Assembly: GCF_900107245.1 (NCBI RefSeq)
Contig: NZ_FNPG01000029.1
Location: 1 to 40,987, forward strand
Source of the DNA: Lachnobacterium bovis DSM 14045
GTDB taxonomy: Bacteria; Bacillota; Clostridia; Lachnospirales; Lachnospiraceae
Length of the DNA: 40,987 bases
Direction of reading: 5' to 3'
The notes under the pieces are model-generated. The model saw nothing but the letters and a program-made list of their open reading frames with translations. It ran no database searches and had not been told where the DNA came from. A program made the translations under genes and the position numbers. Of this stretch, positions 31,609 to 40,861 are shown piece after piece (within the stretch, counting starts at the first letter, position 1; each line of letters begins with the position of its first letter).

Positions 31609-32763
31609 ATGAAGAAAAAGATAATTGTAGTATTATTAGCATCAATGTTGGCAAGCCAGACAACAGCTTGCTCAATTAATTTTTTTAAGGGCTCTGAACA
31701 GACTGAAAAAAGGAGTGGAGAGTATAATATTAATGCAAATAAGCTAGTTAAAAAGCTTGCAAATTATAAAAAGATACCTGTAACAATTAATAGTTCGCAG
31801 TATACATTACCAGATGGTTATTTAGATCAACAATATGAATCAATTATCCAAAACCAAGGTTTAAATAGACAAGAAATAAAAGATCGTGACACTGTAAAAG
31901 ACGGTGATTTGGTAATGGTTGATTACACAGGATACTTAAACAATAAAAAATTTCAGGGCGGAGAAGCGACAGATGTTTTATTAGATGTTTCAAAGAATTC
32001 GGATCCTACTACTGGAACTACATATATTGAGGGCTTCACAAACGGTTTAAAAGGTGCCAAGGTAGGTACTACTATAAAAAGCAACGTCGTATTTCCTAAG
32101 GATTATTCACAAAAAAAATTAGCAGGAAAAGAGACAACATTTGAATTTAAAATAAAAGGTATTTACAAGACAGTTGATAAAGATCATGTTACAGATGAGA
32201 TGGTAAAAGAAAAATTCGGTTCAACATATAATATTAATTCGGTTGCTGAATTAAAGAAGGCTATTTCTGATCAATATGAAGAACAAGTAAAACAACAAAA
32301 ATACCAAGAAAAAATGAATGCAATCAAAGATTATGTAATTAAAAATAGTGATATTAAGATTCCAGATGACTATTTAAAAACAAGAATTAAAGAATACAAA
32401 GATGCATTTGTAAAAGAAAATTGCAAAGGTAAGAGTATTACAAAATACTTGAAAGATAACAATATGTCTTTAAAAGATGCAAAAAAACAATGGAAACAAT
32501 TTGAAAAAGAGCAGATTTCTTTTGAACTTGCATTCACAAAGATTGCTGACCAAGAAAAGATTACAGTTACAGCTGATGAAAGTGAGAGATATATTAAAAA
32601 TTTAATTCAAAACTCACAAGGTATATTCAAAAAAGATAACGATGTATACAAATATTTTGGGGCTGATAACGTAAAAGAAGGCAAAAAATATATTAATATG
32701 CTTTTAAGAGCACAAAAAGCAGCAGATAAAGTGGCTTCAGATGCAGAAGTTACTGAAAAATAA
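31609..32763 (+). CDS. Trigger-factor-like exported peptidyl-prolyl isomerase lipoprotein
   Basis: Predicted lipoprotein of 384 residues. The signal segment IIVVLLASMLASQTTAC ends at a cysteine in a weak lipobox (TTAC). After a linker comes an FKBP-type domain close to that of trigger factor: VKDGDLVMVDYTGYLNNKKFQGGEA, FTNGLKGAKVGTTIKSNVVFP, LAGKETTFEFKIKGIYK. A long helical domain similar in layout to the trigger factor C-terminal cradle follows. The ribosome-docking motif GFRKGK is absent, as expected outside the cell. The start ATG 31609 has AAAGGG upstream. It may fold exported proteins, in the way PrsA does in Bacillus. asnS follows after an AT-rich hairpin. Confidence 0.87.
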   Translation: MKKKIIVVLLASMLASQTTACSINFFKGSEQTEKRSGEYNINANKLVKKLANYKKIPVTINSSQYTLPDGYLDQQYESIIQNQGLNRQEIKDRDTVKDGDLVMVDYTGYLNNKKFQGGEATDVLLDVSKNSDPTTGTTYIEGFTNGLKGAKVGTTIKSNVVFPKDYSQKKLAGKETTFEFKIKGIYKTVDKDHVTDEMVKEKFGSTYNINSVAELKKAISDQYEEQVKQQKYQEKMNAIKDYVIKNSDIKIPDDYLKTRIKEYKDAFVKENCKGKSITKYLKDNNMSLKDAKKQWKQFEKEQISFELAFTKIADQEKITVTADESERYIKNLIQNSQGIFKKDNDVYKYFGADNVKEGKKYINMLLRAQKAADKVASDAEVTEK

Positions 32764-32821
32764 AAAAGTTCACATATTAAATATCTAAAGTTGAAAGAGA
32801 TATTTTTAGAAGGGAGATATT

Positions 32822-34213
32822 ATGAACTTAACAAATATTAGAGATATTTTTAGAAATAAAGAAGAATATTATGACCAGAAAATAACAATTGGTGGATGGG
32901 TTAGAAGTAACCGTAATTTAAAGAATTTTGGTTTTATTGTATTAAATGATGGTACATTTTTCGAGCCTATTCAAGTTGTATACGGAAATGGTATCGAAAA
33001 TTATGAAGAAGTTGAAAAAGTGAATGTAGGTGCTGCACTTGTTGTAACAGGTGTTTTAGTTCCAACACCAGAAGCAAAACAGCCGTTTGAATTACAGGCA
33101 GAAACAATTGAAATTGAAGGTGCATCAACACCAGATTATCCATTACAGAAAAAAAGACATACAATGGAATATTTAAGAACTATTTCGCATTTAAGACCAA
33201 GAACAAATACTTTTGAAGCAGTATTTAGGGTTCGTTCTTTATGTGCCTATGCAATACATAAATTCTTCCAAGAAAGAGGATTTGTTTATGTACATACTCC
33301 ATTAATTACAGGAAGTGATGCCGAAGGTGCAGGTGAAATGTTTCAGGTAACAACACTTGATCTTAATGATGTTCCAAAAACAGAAGATGGAAAAGTTGAT
33401 TATTCAAAAGATTTCTTCAGCAAACCAGCTAATTTAACAGTATCAGGTCAATTAAATGGAGAAACATATGCTATGGCATTTAAAAACATTTATACATTTG
33501 GACCAACATTTAGAGCTGAAGACTCTAATACAACAAGACATGCAGCAGAGTTTTGGATGATTGAACCAGAAATTGCTTTTGCAGATCTTGAAGATGATAT
33601 GATTTTAGCAGAAAGTATGTTAAAATACGTAATCAATTATGTTTTAGAGAATGCTCCTGAAGAAATGCAGTTCTTTAATAAATTCATAGATAAAGGATTG
33701 TTAGAGAGATTAAACAACGTTGTAAGTAACGATTTTGCAAGAGTAACATATACAGAAGCAGTAGAAATCCTTAAAAAACATAACGATAAATTCGAATATA
33801 AAGTTGAATGGGGATGTGATTTACAAACAGAACATGAAAGATTCTTAACAGAACAGATTTACAAACGTCCTGTATTTGTAACAGATTATCCTAAGGATAT
33901 CAAAGCATTCTATATGAAACTAAATGATGATAATAAAACAGTTGCTGCAGTTGACTGTTTAGTTCCAGGAATTGGAGAAATAATTGGTGGTAGTCAAAGA
34001 GAAGATGATTACGATAAATTAATTACAAGAATGAAAGAATTAGGTTTAAATGAAGAAACATATAAATTCTATCTTGATTTACGTAAATATGGTACAGCTA
34101 GACATGCAGGATTTGGCCTTGGATTTGAGCGTTGCGTAATGTATTTAACAGGTATGGGAAATATTCGTGACGTAATTCCATTCCCACGTACAGTTAATAA
34201 TTGTGAACTATAA
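32822..34213 (+). CDS. asnS: Asparaginyl-tRNA synthetase
   Basis: Class IIb aminoacyl-tRNA synthetase, 463 residues. The N-terminal OB-fold anticodon domain (about 1-105) has [25 protein letters not shown]. Motif 2 is [21 protein letters not shown] and motif 3 [21 protein letters not shown], ending in PFPR. The asparagine rather than aspartate type is shown by [11 protein letters not shown] and by the absence of the bacterial AspRS insert. SD GAAGGGAGAT. It charges tRNA-Asn directly. No T-box leader was found upstream. A weak AT-rich hairpin (32779-32805) separates it from the lipoprotein gene. Confidence 0.96.
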   Translation: MNLTNIRDIFRNKEEYYDQKITIGGWVRSNRNLKNFGFIVLNDGTFFEPIQVVYGNGIENYEEVEKVNVGAALVVTGVLVPTPEAKQPFELQAETIEIEGASTPDYPLQKKRHTMEYLRTISHLRPRTNTFEAVFRVRSLCAYAIHKFFQERGFVYVHTPLITGSDAEGAGEMFQVTTLDLNDVPKTEDGKVDYSKDFFSKPANLTVSGQLNGETYAMAFKNIYTFGPTFRAEDSNTTRHAAEFWMIEPEIAFADLEDDMILAESMLKYVINYVLENAPEEMQFFNKFIDKGLLERLNNVVSNDFARVTYTEAVEILKKHNDKFEYKVEWGCDLQTEHERFLTEQIYKRPVFVTDYPKDIKAFYMKLNDDNKTVAAVDCLVPGIGEIIGGSQREDDYDKLITRMKELGLNEETYKFYLDLRKYGTARHAGFGLGFERCVMYLTGMGNIRDVIPFPRTVNNCEL

Positions 34214-34220
34214 AAAGTTC

Positions 34221-34249
34221 TTTCCATATTTTATTCCCTATGTTATAAT
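34221..34249 (+). promoter_or_regulatory. Promoter of the SCIFF gene
   Basis: TATAAT (34244-34249) is a perfect -10; TTTCCA (34221-34226), 17 bases upstream, is a weak -35. The expected start is near 34256, about 50 bases before the peptide gene. Confidence 0.6.
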
Positions 34250-34308
34250 TAAAGAAGATAGGCGAATTGTCTTTTGTTTGTCAATACAAAGAAAAGGAGA
34301 TAATTAAT

Positions 34309-34452
34309 ATGAAACACGTAAAAACTCTTAAAACAAGAAGATTACAAAATACAATTAAAAAAGGTGGCTGTGGTGAGTGCCAGACATCATGCCAGTCTGC
34401 TTGCAAAACATCATGTACAGTAGGTAACCAGACTTGCGAACAGTGCAAATAA
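34309..34452 (+). CDS. scfA: SCIFF peptide, radical-SAM-modified precursor
   Basis: Ribosomally made precursor peptide of 47 residues with the SCIFF signature. The leader MKHVKTLKTRRLQNTIKK precedes the core GGCGECQTSCQSACKTSC, then TVGNQTCEQCK. Known family members have six cysteines; this one has seven (positions 21, 24, 28, 32, 36, 43 and 46), the extra one being Cys46 in CEQCK. In studied relatives the maturase joins cysteines to nearby residues by thioether bonds. The start at 34309 follows AAGGAGAT; an upstream in-frame ATG at 34267 is rejected. Its own terminator follows and the maturase comes next. The biological role is still unsettled in the family. Confidence 0.93.
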   Translation: MKHVKTLKTRRLQNTIKKGGCGECQTSCQSACKTSCTVGNQTCEQCK

Positions 34453-34473
34453 TTTTGTGACTGTTTAGATAAC

Positions 34474-34513
34474 AGAAAAAACCGCACGAATTAAGAGACG
34501 TGCGGTTTTTTCT
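34474..34513 (+). terminator. Terminator between the SCIFF gene and its maturase
   Basis: The 15-base arm 34474-34488 pairs perfectly with 34499-34513, with six T residues in the 3' arm. It should stop most transcripts after the peptide gene, so peptide is made in excess of maturase. A second hairpin, AGCCC (34551-34555) with GGGCT (34575-34579), lies in the maturase leader. Confidence 0.88.
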
Positions 34514-34620
34514 ATGAATAAAAAATCTACACTATGAATAAAAAAATAAAAGCCCATAAGAATCATATTTATACGGGCTGATTTAATAATTAAGTTACAA
34601 AGAAAGAGAGGAATATTATA

Positions 34621-36000
34621 GTGGTTCATCAATTTAAGAACAATGGCTATGATATTGTTTTAGATGTTAATAGTGGAGCAATCCATGTTGTCGATGATAT
34701 GACTTATGATGTAATTGCGTTATTTGAAGATAAAACATCTGAACAGATTATCGAGGAATTAGGAGATAAATATTCTAAAGAAGAATTAAAAGAGGCAATT
34801 GAAGAAGTTCAAGAGCTTAAAGATAATGGGGAATTATTTACTCCAGATAATTATGAAGGATACATTACAGATTTAATAGATAAGAGACCTACAGTTGTTA
34901 AAGCTTTATGCTTACATATTGCACATGATTGTAATTTAGCTTGTAAATATTGCTTTGCTGAAGAAGGTGAATATCATGGAAGACGTGCATTAATGTCTTA
35001 TGAAACAGGAAAACAGGCACTTGATTTCCTTATTGCAAATTCAGGTAATAGAGTAAATCTCGAGGTGGATTTCTTTGGTGGAGAGCCACTTATGAACTTT
35101 GATGTTGTAAAACAATTAGTTGAATATGGTCGTTCACAAGAAAAAATTCATAATAAAAAATTCAGATTTACACTTACAACAAATGGTGTATTGTTAAATG
35201 ATGACGTTATGGAATTTGCTAATAAAGAAATGAGCAACGTTGTATTAAGTATTGATGGAAGAAAAGAAGTTCATGATAGAATGAGACCTTTTAGAAAAGG
35301 TGCAGGAAGTTATGATTTAATAGTTCCAAAATTCCAGAAATTAGCAGACAGTAGAGATCAGAATAACTATTATGTAAGAGGTACATATACTCATTTCAAT
35401 ACAGATTTTTCTGAAGATGTTTTACATTTGGCAGACCTTGGATTTAAACAGGTTTCAGTAGAGCCAGTTGTAACAGATCCAAAAGAAGAGTATTGTTTAA
35501 CAGAAGAAGACTTACCAAAATTATTTGAACAGTATGATAAACTTGCAGCAGAAATGGTTAAACGTAAAAAAGAAGGAAAAGATTTCAACTTCTTCCATTT
35601 TATGATAGACTTAGAGGGAGGACCATGTGTCGCTAAGCGCTTATCAGGCTGTGGTTCAGGTACTGAATATCTTGCTGTAACTCCTTGGGGTGATTTATAC
35701 CCATGTCATCAGTTTGTTGGAAATGAAGATTTCTTATTAGGTGACATTTGGAAAGGCGTACAAAAAACAGATATTGTTAATAAGTTTAAAAAATGTAACG
35801 TATATTCAAGAGAAAAATGTAAAAATTGTTTCGCAAGATTTTATTGTAGTGGAGGATGCGCAGCTAATTCATACAATGAAAAAGGAACAATCAATGATAC
35901 ATATGATTTAGGATGCGAACTTCAAAGAAAACGTGTTGAATGTTCAATCATGATTAAGGCAGCAGAAGCAGACATGGAATCAGGAACTGAAGAAGAGTAA
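34621..36000 (+). CDS. scfB: SCIFF radical SAM maturase (thioether-forming)
   Basis: Radical SAM peptide-modifying enzyme of 459 residues. The N-terminal 85 residues look like a PqqD-type recognition domain that binds the precursor leader. The radical SAM motif CNLACKYC puts cysteines at 104, 108 and 111. FFGGEPLMN and SIDGRKEVHD are family-typical core blocks. The SPASM part has CGSGTEYLAV, PCHQFVG, CKNCFARFYCSGGCAAN and a late GC, enough ligands for two auxiliary clusters. The start codon is GTG 34621 with AGAGAGGAA upstream. It lies right after scfA with the peptide terminator between. The substrate is thus almost certainly the neighbour. Confidence 0.95.
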   Translation: MVHQFKNNGYDIVLDVNSGAIHVVDDMTYDVIALFEDKTSEQIIEELGDKYSKEELKEAIEEVQELKDNGELFTPDNYEGYITDLIDKRPTVVKALCLHIAHDCNLACKYCFAEEGEYHGRRALMSYETGKQALDFLIANSGNRVNLEVDFFGGEPLMNFDVVKQLVEYGRSQEKIHNKKFRFTLTTNGVLLNDDVMEFANKEMSNVVLSIDGRKEVHDRMRPFRKGAGSYDLIVPKFQKLADSRDQNNYYVRGTYTHFNTDFSEDVLHLADLGFKQVSVEPVVTDPKEEYCLTEEDLPKLFEQYDKLAAEMVKRKKEGKDFNFFHFMIDLEGGPCVAKRLSGCGSGTEYLAVTPWGDLYPCHQFVGNEDFLLGDIWKGVQKTDIVNKFKKCNVYSREKCKNCFARFYCSGGCAANSYNEKGTINDTYDLGCELQRKRVECSIMIKAAEADMESGTEEE

Positions 36001-36133
36001 TTGAAATTATTAATTTCAAAAATATAGTGTATTGGTTTTTTTATGAATCTTATTAGTTTAGGGTTAAACTAAATAAGCATACGGTTTTACACTTGAGTAA
36101 AACATACTAAAAGGAGATAGGAAGGTAAAGAAG

Positions 36134-38506
36134 ATGAAAAAAAAGAAAGCTGTTATCATTCTTGCTTTTGTCCTTGTTGCAATTCTAACGTTGGGTGCGT
36201 TTTCAGGGATTGTAATTAAGGATACGGGAGCAAAGAATAAAAAGGGTAGTAAATATCCAATCAAGTTGGGTCTTGATTTAGCAGGTGGTGTATCAATTAC
36301 TTACGAAATCCAAGATAAGAATCCTTCGAAAGAAGATATAAATGATACAATTGCTAAATTAGAACGAAGAATCGAGAACTATAGTACTGAGTATTCAGTG
36401 TATAAAAGCGGTTCAGACAGAATTGCAGTAGAAATTCCAGGAATTAAAGACGCAAATAAGGTACTTGAAGAATTAGGTAATCCAGGAACACTTTATTTCA
36501 TTAGACAAACTGGAAAAGATGGACAACAAAACTATTCAAGGGTAAACCAGACTGGTGATAGTGAAAAAGATTATAAATTAAATGTTAGCATAGACCAATT
36601 GAAAAAAGATGGTTCAATCATTATGACAGGTTCTGATGTTGCACAAGTACAGGCAGGATATTCAGGAAGCGATTCAGTAGAAGGAAAATCCCCTGTTGTT
36701 AATCTTGAATTAAAATCAAAAGCAACTAAAGTTTTCGCAGAGGAAACTGAAAAGGCTAAAGCATCAGGTCAGTCAATTGCTATTTATTATGATGGAAAAT
36801 TTTTGAGCGTTCCAACAGTTTCGGCTGTAATTAAAGACGGTAAATGTGAAATTAATGGTTTCACAAAAGCAGGTCGTTCAAAAGATGAGAACTTCCAAGA
36901 TGCTAAAAAACTTGCAACATTTATTCGTGCAGGTGCAATTAACCTTAAATTAAAAGAGATAGAGTCAAATGTTGTAGGAGCATCACTTGGTGGAAAAGCT
37001 CTCGAAAACAGTTTAATTGCAGGTGCGGTTGGTTTAGCATTAGTTATTATATTTATGATTGTTGGATATAAAGTTCCAGGTTTTGTAGCCAGCTTAGCAT
37101 TGCTGATTTATACAGGTTTAGTAATTTCAATTGTACAGTTATATGATATAACGTTAACATTACCAGGTATTGCGGGTATTGTTTTAGGTATAGGTATGGC
37201 AGTAGATGCGAATGTAATTACTTTTGCGCGTATAAAAGAAGAGATAGCATCAGGAAAATCTTCTGGCAATGCGATTACAGAAGGATATAAAAAAGCTTTA
37301 TCTGCAATTATTGATGGAAATGTTACTACAATGATAGCAGCTCTAATCTTGATGGCATTAGGTAGTGGTACTGTAAAAGGTTTTGCATATACATTAGCAA
37401 TTTCAATTGGAGCATCAGTATTTACAGCAGTATTTGTTTCAAAACATATCCTTAGAGCAATACATGCACTCGGTGTAAGAGATGAGAAATTTTATGGCAG
37501 AGCAAAAGAAAAGAAAGTATTTAAATTTATCGAAAATAGAGTTAAATACTATGTTTTATCATCATGTATTATTCTAGCAGGTATTGGTGGAATGATTTAT
37601 TTCTCATTAAATTCAGGAAAAGCGTTAAACTATAGCTTAGAGTTTATGGGTGGTACATCTACAACTGCTGATTTTGGTAAAAAATACACAATTGAACAGA
37701 TTGAAAAAGATATTGTTCCAGTAGTAAGAAAGACAATTTCAAAAACTGATATTCAGGCAACAGCTGTTGAAGGAAACAATAACGTAGTTGTTAAAACACG
37801 TAATTTATCGCTAAATGAAAGAAAAGCATTAGCAGCTGCATATGATAAAGAGTTTGGTATTAAAGAGAATAGCATACAAACACAAAGTATTAGTTCAACA
37901 ATTAGTGGTGAGATGAGAGCTAATGCCATAAAGGCGGTAGTTGTATCATGTATTTTTATGTTGATATACATTTGTATAAGATTTAAAGATGCAAGAATGG
38001 GAGCAAGTGCTATTATAGCCTTGATTCATGACGTATTAGTGGTACTAACATTGTATGCATTATCTAGAATTACAGCAGGAACAACATTTATTGCCGTAAT
38101 GTTGACAATTGTAGGTTACTCAATCAATGATACTATAGTAATTTTTGATAGAATTCGTGAAAATCTACATTCTACAAATGTAGTTTCAAAAGAGAAATTA
38201 AGAGAAGTTGCTAATATTTCATTATCACAAACATTAGCAAGATCAATTAATACATCAATTACAACATTCATTATGGTATGTTCATTATACGTTTTTGGAG
38301 TTCAGTCAATTCGTGACTTCTCATTACCATTAATGATTGGTTTGATTGCAGGTTCATATTCTTCAATCTTTATAGCAACAGAGATTTGGTATGAATTAAA
38401 ATCAAGAAAACTAGATAAAGATGAAGAAACAAAAAAGAAAAACTTATCTAGTTCAAAAAAAGGAAAGAATAAGAATAAGACAAAAAAAGCAGCGTTAAAT
38501 AATTAA
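36134..38506 (+). CDS. secDF: Fused protein-export membrane protein SecDF
   Basis: Proton-driven helper of the Sec translocase, SecD and SecF in one chain of 790 residues, as in Bacillus. The SecD half has the first helix, a large outside domain (about 35-290) with KLGLDLAGGVSI, then five helices with GMAVDANVITFARIKEE. The SecF half repeats the plan: YSLEFMGGTSTTADF outside, then YSINDTIVIFDRIREN inside a helix, and a basic tail. SD AGATAGGAAGG. The upstream gap 36001-36133 has only small hairpins (for example 36084-36103). It would aid export of the lipoproteins in this window. Confidence 0.96.
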   Translation: MKKKKAVIILAFVLVAILTLGAFSGIVIKDTGAKNKKGSKYPIKLGLDLAGGVSITYEIQDKNPSKEDINDTIAKLERRIENYSTEYSVYKSGSDRIAVEIPGIKDANKVLEELGNPGTLYFIRQTGKDGQQNYSRVNQTGDSEKDYKLNVSIDQLKKDGSIIMTGSDVAQVQAGYSGSDSVEGKSPVVNLELKSKATKVFAEETEKAKASGQSIAIYYDGKFLSVPTVSAVIKDGKCEINGFTKAGRSKDENFQDAKKLATFIRAGAINLKLKEIESNVVGASLGGKALENSLIAGAVGLALVIIFMIVGYKVPGFVASLALLIYTGLVISIVQLYDITLTLPGIAGIVLGIGMAVDANVITFARIKEEIASGKSSGNAITEGYKKALSAIIDGNVTTMIAALILMALGSGTVKGFAYTLAISIGASVFTAVFVSKHILRAIHALGVRDEKFYGRAKEKKVFKFIENRVKYYVLSSCIILAGIGGMIYFSLNSGKALNYSLEFMGGTSTTADFGKKYTIEQIEKDIVPVVRKTISKTDIQATAVEGNNNVVVKTRNLSLNERKALAAAYDKEFGIKENSIQTQSISSTISGEMRANAIKAVVVSCIFMLIYICIRFKDARMGASAIIALIHDVLVVLTLYALSRITAGTTFIAVMLTIVGYSINDTIVIFDRIRENLHSTNVVSKEKLREVANISLSQTLARSINTSITTFIMVCSLYVFGVQSIRDFSLPLMIGLIAGSYSSIFIATEIWYELKSRKLDKDEETKKKNLSSSKKGKNKNKTKKAALNN

Positions 38507-38797
38507 CGTAAGGCGAATGTCTATAATAAAACATATAAGCCAAAATGCATAAAGCATATACGCTATAGCACGTTAGGCATAAAAGATCAAAATATAAATC
38601 AGAGAATCAAGTTATTGTATTGTATTGAACTTAATAGGAGTAAAATTTACATAAAAAAGAAGTAAAAGTTACACGTATATAAAGAGTTTAAATACAGTTT
38701 GAAAGGAATTCAAAAACAATAGCTAGATTCTCTTTTTTTAGAAGTATAGCTAAAAAATAAGATTATAAAAAATCATAAGTTGGAATCATATAATGAG
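38507..38797. other. AT-rich gap after secDF with an A/T-symmetric hairpin
   Basis: No gene is seen. A hairpin with TAGCTA (38720-38725), TTCT (38728-38731), AGAA (38740-38743) and TAGCTA (38747-38752) may end secDF transcripts, but the plus-strand tail is A-rich, so its direction is unclear. AGAGAATC (38601-38608) and GATTCTCT (38726-38733) could also pair over a long distance. No glycine, tetrahydrofolate or purine riboswitch motif was recognised ahead of glyA. Confidence 0.4.
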
Positions 38798-38826
38798 TTG
38801 AAAAATAAAAAAAACTAATATATAAT
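38798..38826 (+). promoter_or_regulatory. Promoter of glyA
   Basis: TTGAAA (38798-38803) and TATAAT (38821-38826) are spaced 17 bases apart. The leader is about 80 bases and has no clear structure. Confidence 0.78.
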
Positions 38827-38912
38827 TGAGTAAATGTTGAATGAAAATAAGGGAGAATTCTTAAAAACAACATAAAAACAACATGAAAATAACAAGAAAA
38901 AGGAGACGAGTT

Positions 38913-40154
38913 ATGTATACATTAGATGATATAAAAAAAATCGATAGTGAAGTTGCTGATACAATAACAGCTGAATTTGAAAGACAAAATTCACATATTG
39001 AATTAATTGCTTCAGAAAACTGGGTAAGTCCCGCAGTAATGTCTGCTATGGGGTCTATTTTGACAAATAAATATGCAGAAGGATATCCAGGTAGAAGATA
39101 TTATGGCGGATGTGAAAAAGTTGATATAATCGAAGAATTAGCAAGAGAAAGGGCAAAGGAATTATTCGGCTGCGAATATGTCAATGTTCAACCACATTCA
39201 GGTGCACAGGCAAATATGGCAGTTCAATTTGCTGTTTTAAATATAAATGATACAATTATGGGAATGAATCTTGATCACGGCGGACATTTAACACATGGTT
39301 CACCAGTAAATTTTTCGGGTAAATACTTTAATGTTGTACCTTATGGAGTAAATGATCAAGGTGTAATTGACTATGATGAAGTGGAAAGAATAGCTCTTGA
39401 ATGTAAACCAAAAATGATTATTGCAGGAGCATCAGCGTATGCTAGAACTATTGATTTTAAGAGATTTAGAGAAATAGCAGATAAAGTTAATGCAGTATTA
39501 TTTGTGGATATGGCTCATATTGCAGGTCTTGTTGCAGCAGGTCTACATCCAAGTCCAATTCCATACGCTGATATTGTTACAACAACAACTCATAAGACAT
39601 TAAGAGGTCCACGTGGCGGTATGATTATGGCAAAAAAAGAAATTGCAGACAAATATAATTTCAATAAAGCTGTTTTTCCTGGTATTCAAGGCGGTCCATT
39701 AATGCATGTTATTGCTGCAAAAGCAGTATGCTTTAAAGAAGCATTACAGCCAGAATTTAAAGAGTATCAGAAACAAATAATAAAAAATGCAAAAAGTTTA
39801 TGCGAAGGACTTCAGAAACGAGGAATAGACATTGTTTCTGGTGGAACAGATAATCATCTAATGTTAATAGATCTTACTAAAAAAGGATTAACAGGAAAAG
39901 AAATAGAAAAATTATTAGATAAGGCTAATATTACAGCAAATAAAAATACAATACCAAATGATCCACAATCACCATTTGTAACTAGTGGTATAAGATTGGG
40001 AACACCTGCAGCTACAAGTAGAGGATTAAAAGAAGAAGATTTTGATAAAGTAGCAGAGGCAATTGCATTATTAATAAATAAAGGTGAAGAAGCAATTGAT
40101 GATGCAAAAGCAATTGTAAAAGAATTAACAGATAAATATCCATTACAGTTTTAG
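38913..40154 (+). CDS. glyA: Serine hydroxymethyltransferase
   Basis: PLP enzyme of 413 residues converting serine and tetrahydrofolate to glycine and methylene-THF, the main source of one-carbon units. It has [36 protein letters not shown]-type block [12 protein letters not shown] and the PLP lysine in [14 protein letters not shown]. The start is ATG 38913 with AAGGAGA upstream; the in-frame ATG at 38883 adds a basic stretch not found in the family. It is a single-gene unit with its own promoter and terminator, just ahead of the rRNA operon. Confidence 0.97.
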   Translation: MYTLDDIKKIDSEVADTITAEFERQNSHIELIASENWVSPAVMSAMGSILTNKYAEGYPGRRYYGGCEKVDIIEELARERAKELFGCEYVNVQPHSGAQANMAVQFAVLNINDTIMGMNLDHGGHLTHGSPVNFSGKYFNVVPYGVNDQGVIDYDEVERIALECKPKMIIAGASAYARTIDFKRFREIADKVNAVLFVDMAHIAGLVAAGLHPSPIPYADIVTTTTHKTLRGPRGGMIMAKKEIADKYNFNKAVFPGIQGGPLMHVIAAKAVCFKEALQPEFKEYQKQIIKNAKSLCEGLQKRGIDIVSGGTDNHLMLIDLTKKGLTGKEIEKLLDKANITANKNTIPNDPQSPFVTSGIRLGTPAATSRGLKEEDFDKVAEAIALLINKGEEAIDDAKAIVKELTDKYPLQF

Positions 40155-40184
40155 ATTGTAAATTGCTTATATCTGAAAAATTGT

Positions 40185-40237
40185 GCTGTCTGCCAATAGC
40201 TAGATTAAAATTTAGTTATTGGAAGGACAGCCTTTTT
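40185..40237 (+). terminator. Terminator of glyA
   Basis: GCTGTC (40185-40190) pairs with GACAGC (40226-40231), and CCAATAGCTA (40193-40202) pairs with TAGTTATTGG (40213-40222), with a small internal loop. Five T residues follow at 40233-40237. Confidence 0.92.
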
Positions 40238-40357
40238 ATATTACATATATTATTAAAAAAATAACATGATAAAATAACAATGGAAAAATTCAGAAGATTC
40301 AAAATAATATAGAAAAAAGAAAAAATAAACTTTTAATAAAAAAAACCACTTTAAGTG

Positions 40358-40386
40358 TTGACGAGCGGCAAAAAAGATGATATTAT
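40358..40386 (+). promoter_or_regulatory. rRNA operon promoter P1
   Basis: TTGACG (40358-40363) and TATTAT (40381-40386) are spaced 17 bases apart; an alternative -10, TATAAT, overlaps at 40384-40389. It lies about 475 bases upstream of 16S and is the first of two tandem promoters. Confidence 0.8.
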
Positions 40387-40442
40387 AATTGAGCTGACAG
40401 CGAAGAGCTCACAAGCAAAGGAAACTTAAGCATAAAAGCTAA

Positions 40443-40488
40443 AGTAGATATACGGAAGTAGATATATATGGAAGTAGATATATACGGA
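40443..40488 (+). repeat. Three tandem 14-16-base repeats in the rRNA leader
   Basis: Units AGTAGATATACGGA (40443-40456), AGTAGATATATATGGA (40457-40472) and AGTAGATATATACGGA (40473-40488) lie head to tail between P1 and P2. CTCACAAGCAAAG (40408-40420) and CTTTGGTTTGTGAG (40497-40510) flank them and could pair, placing the repeats in a large loop of the P1 transcript. The rest of 40511-40652 shows nothing definite. Confidence 0.8.
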
Positions 40489-40652
40489 AGCATATGCTTT
40501 GGTTTGTGAGAAAAACTTCGATGGTCATCTTTCATCAATTGTTTATATAAACATTGATAAGCGATTGATAATCATTTGTTTTTGGTTTTAATATTCGATT
40601 ATTAGCACCTTGATTGGTGGCTACGAATTAGAAAAATAAAAACAAAAAAGTG

Positions 40653-40681
40653 TTGACAAACACAAAGAAAGATGATAAGAT
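40653..40681 (+). promoter_or_regulatory. rRNA operon promoter P2
   Basis: TTGACA (40653-40658) and TAAGAT (40676-40681) are spaced 17 bases apart. A start-proximal hairpin, TCGCT-GATA-AGCGA (40692-40705), follows. Confidence 0.88.
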
Positions 40682-40712
40682 ATAGAAGTTGTCGCTGATA
40701 AGCGAAACAAAA

Positions 40713-40724
40713 ACTTTGATAACT
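40713..40724 (+). promoter_or_regulatory. boxA-like rRNA antitermination element
   Basis: ACTTTGATAACT in the leader after P2 resembles the boxA element that lets rRNA transcripts escape early termination. The match is from memory of clostridial leaders. Confidence 0.5.
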
Positions 40725-40861
40725 AAATAGTGAAAAACCTTGAAAGATTCTAAAGAGAATTATTCAAGTAATCAAAAGATTACAACAACAGCATCAAAAA
40801 AGATGCACCTTTAAAACAGTAACAAGGAAATTAGCCAAGCTAAGTTCTGAGAATCAAATTT

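Noticed and set aside
32764-32821. T-box leader for asnS
   Set aside because: The gap is only 58 bases and lacks the AGGGTGG-type T-box sequence and the long specifier stem.
38601-38733. Possible riboswitch ahead of glyA using AGAGAATC and GATTCTCT as closing stem
   Set aside because: No conserved glycine, tetrahydrofolate or purine motif lies inside, a good promoter lies downstream at 38798, and an 8-base match is plausible by chance in this span.
38718-40206. Shared 12-mer AATAGCTAGATT after secDF (38718) and in the glyA terminator (40195)
   Set aside because: It may reflect an old duplication of terminator sequence, but the match is short and AT-rich, so chance is likely.
40443-40488. 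CRISPR array
   Set aside because: The repeats are directly adjacent with no spacers and are only 14-16 bases long.
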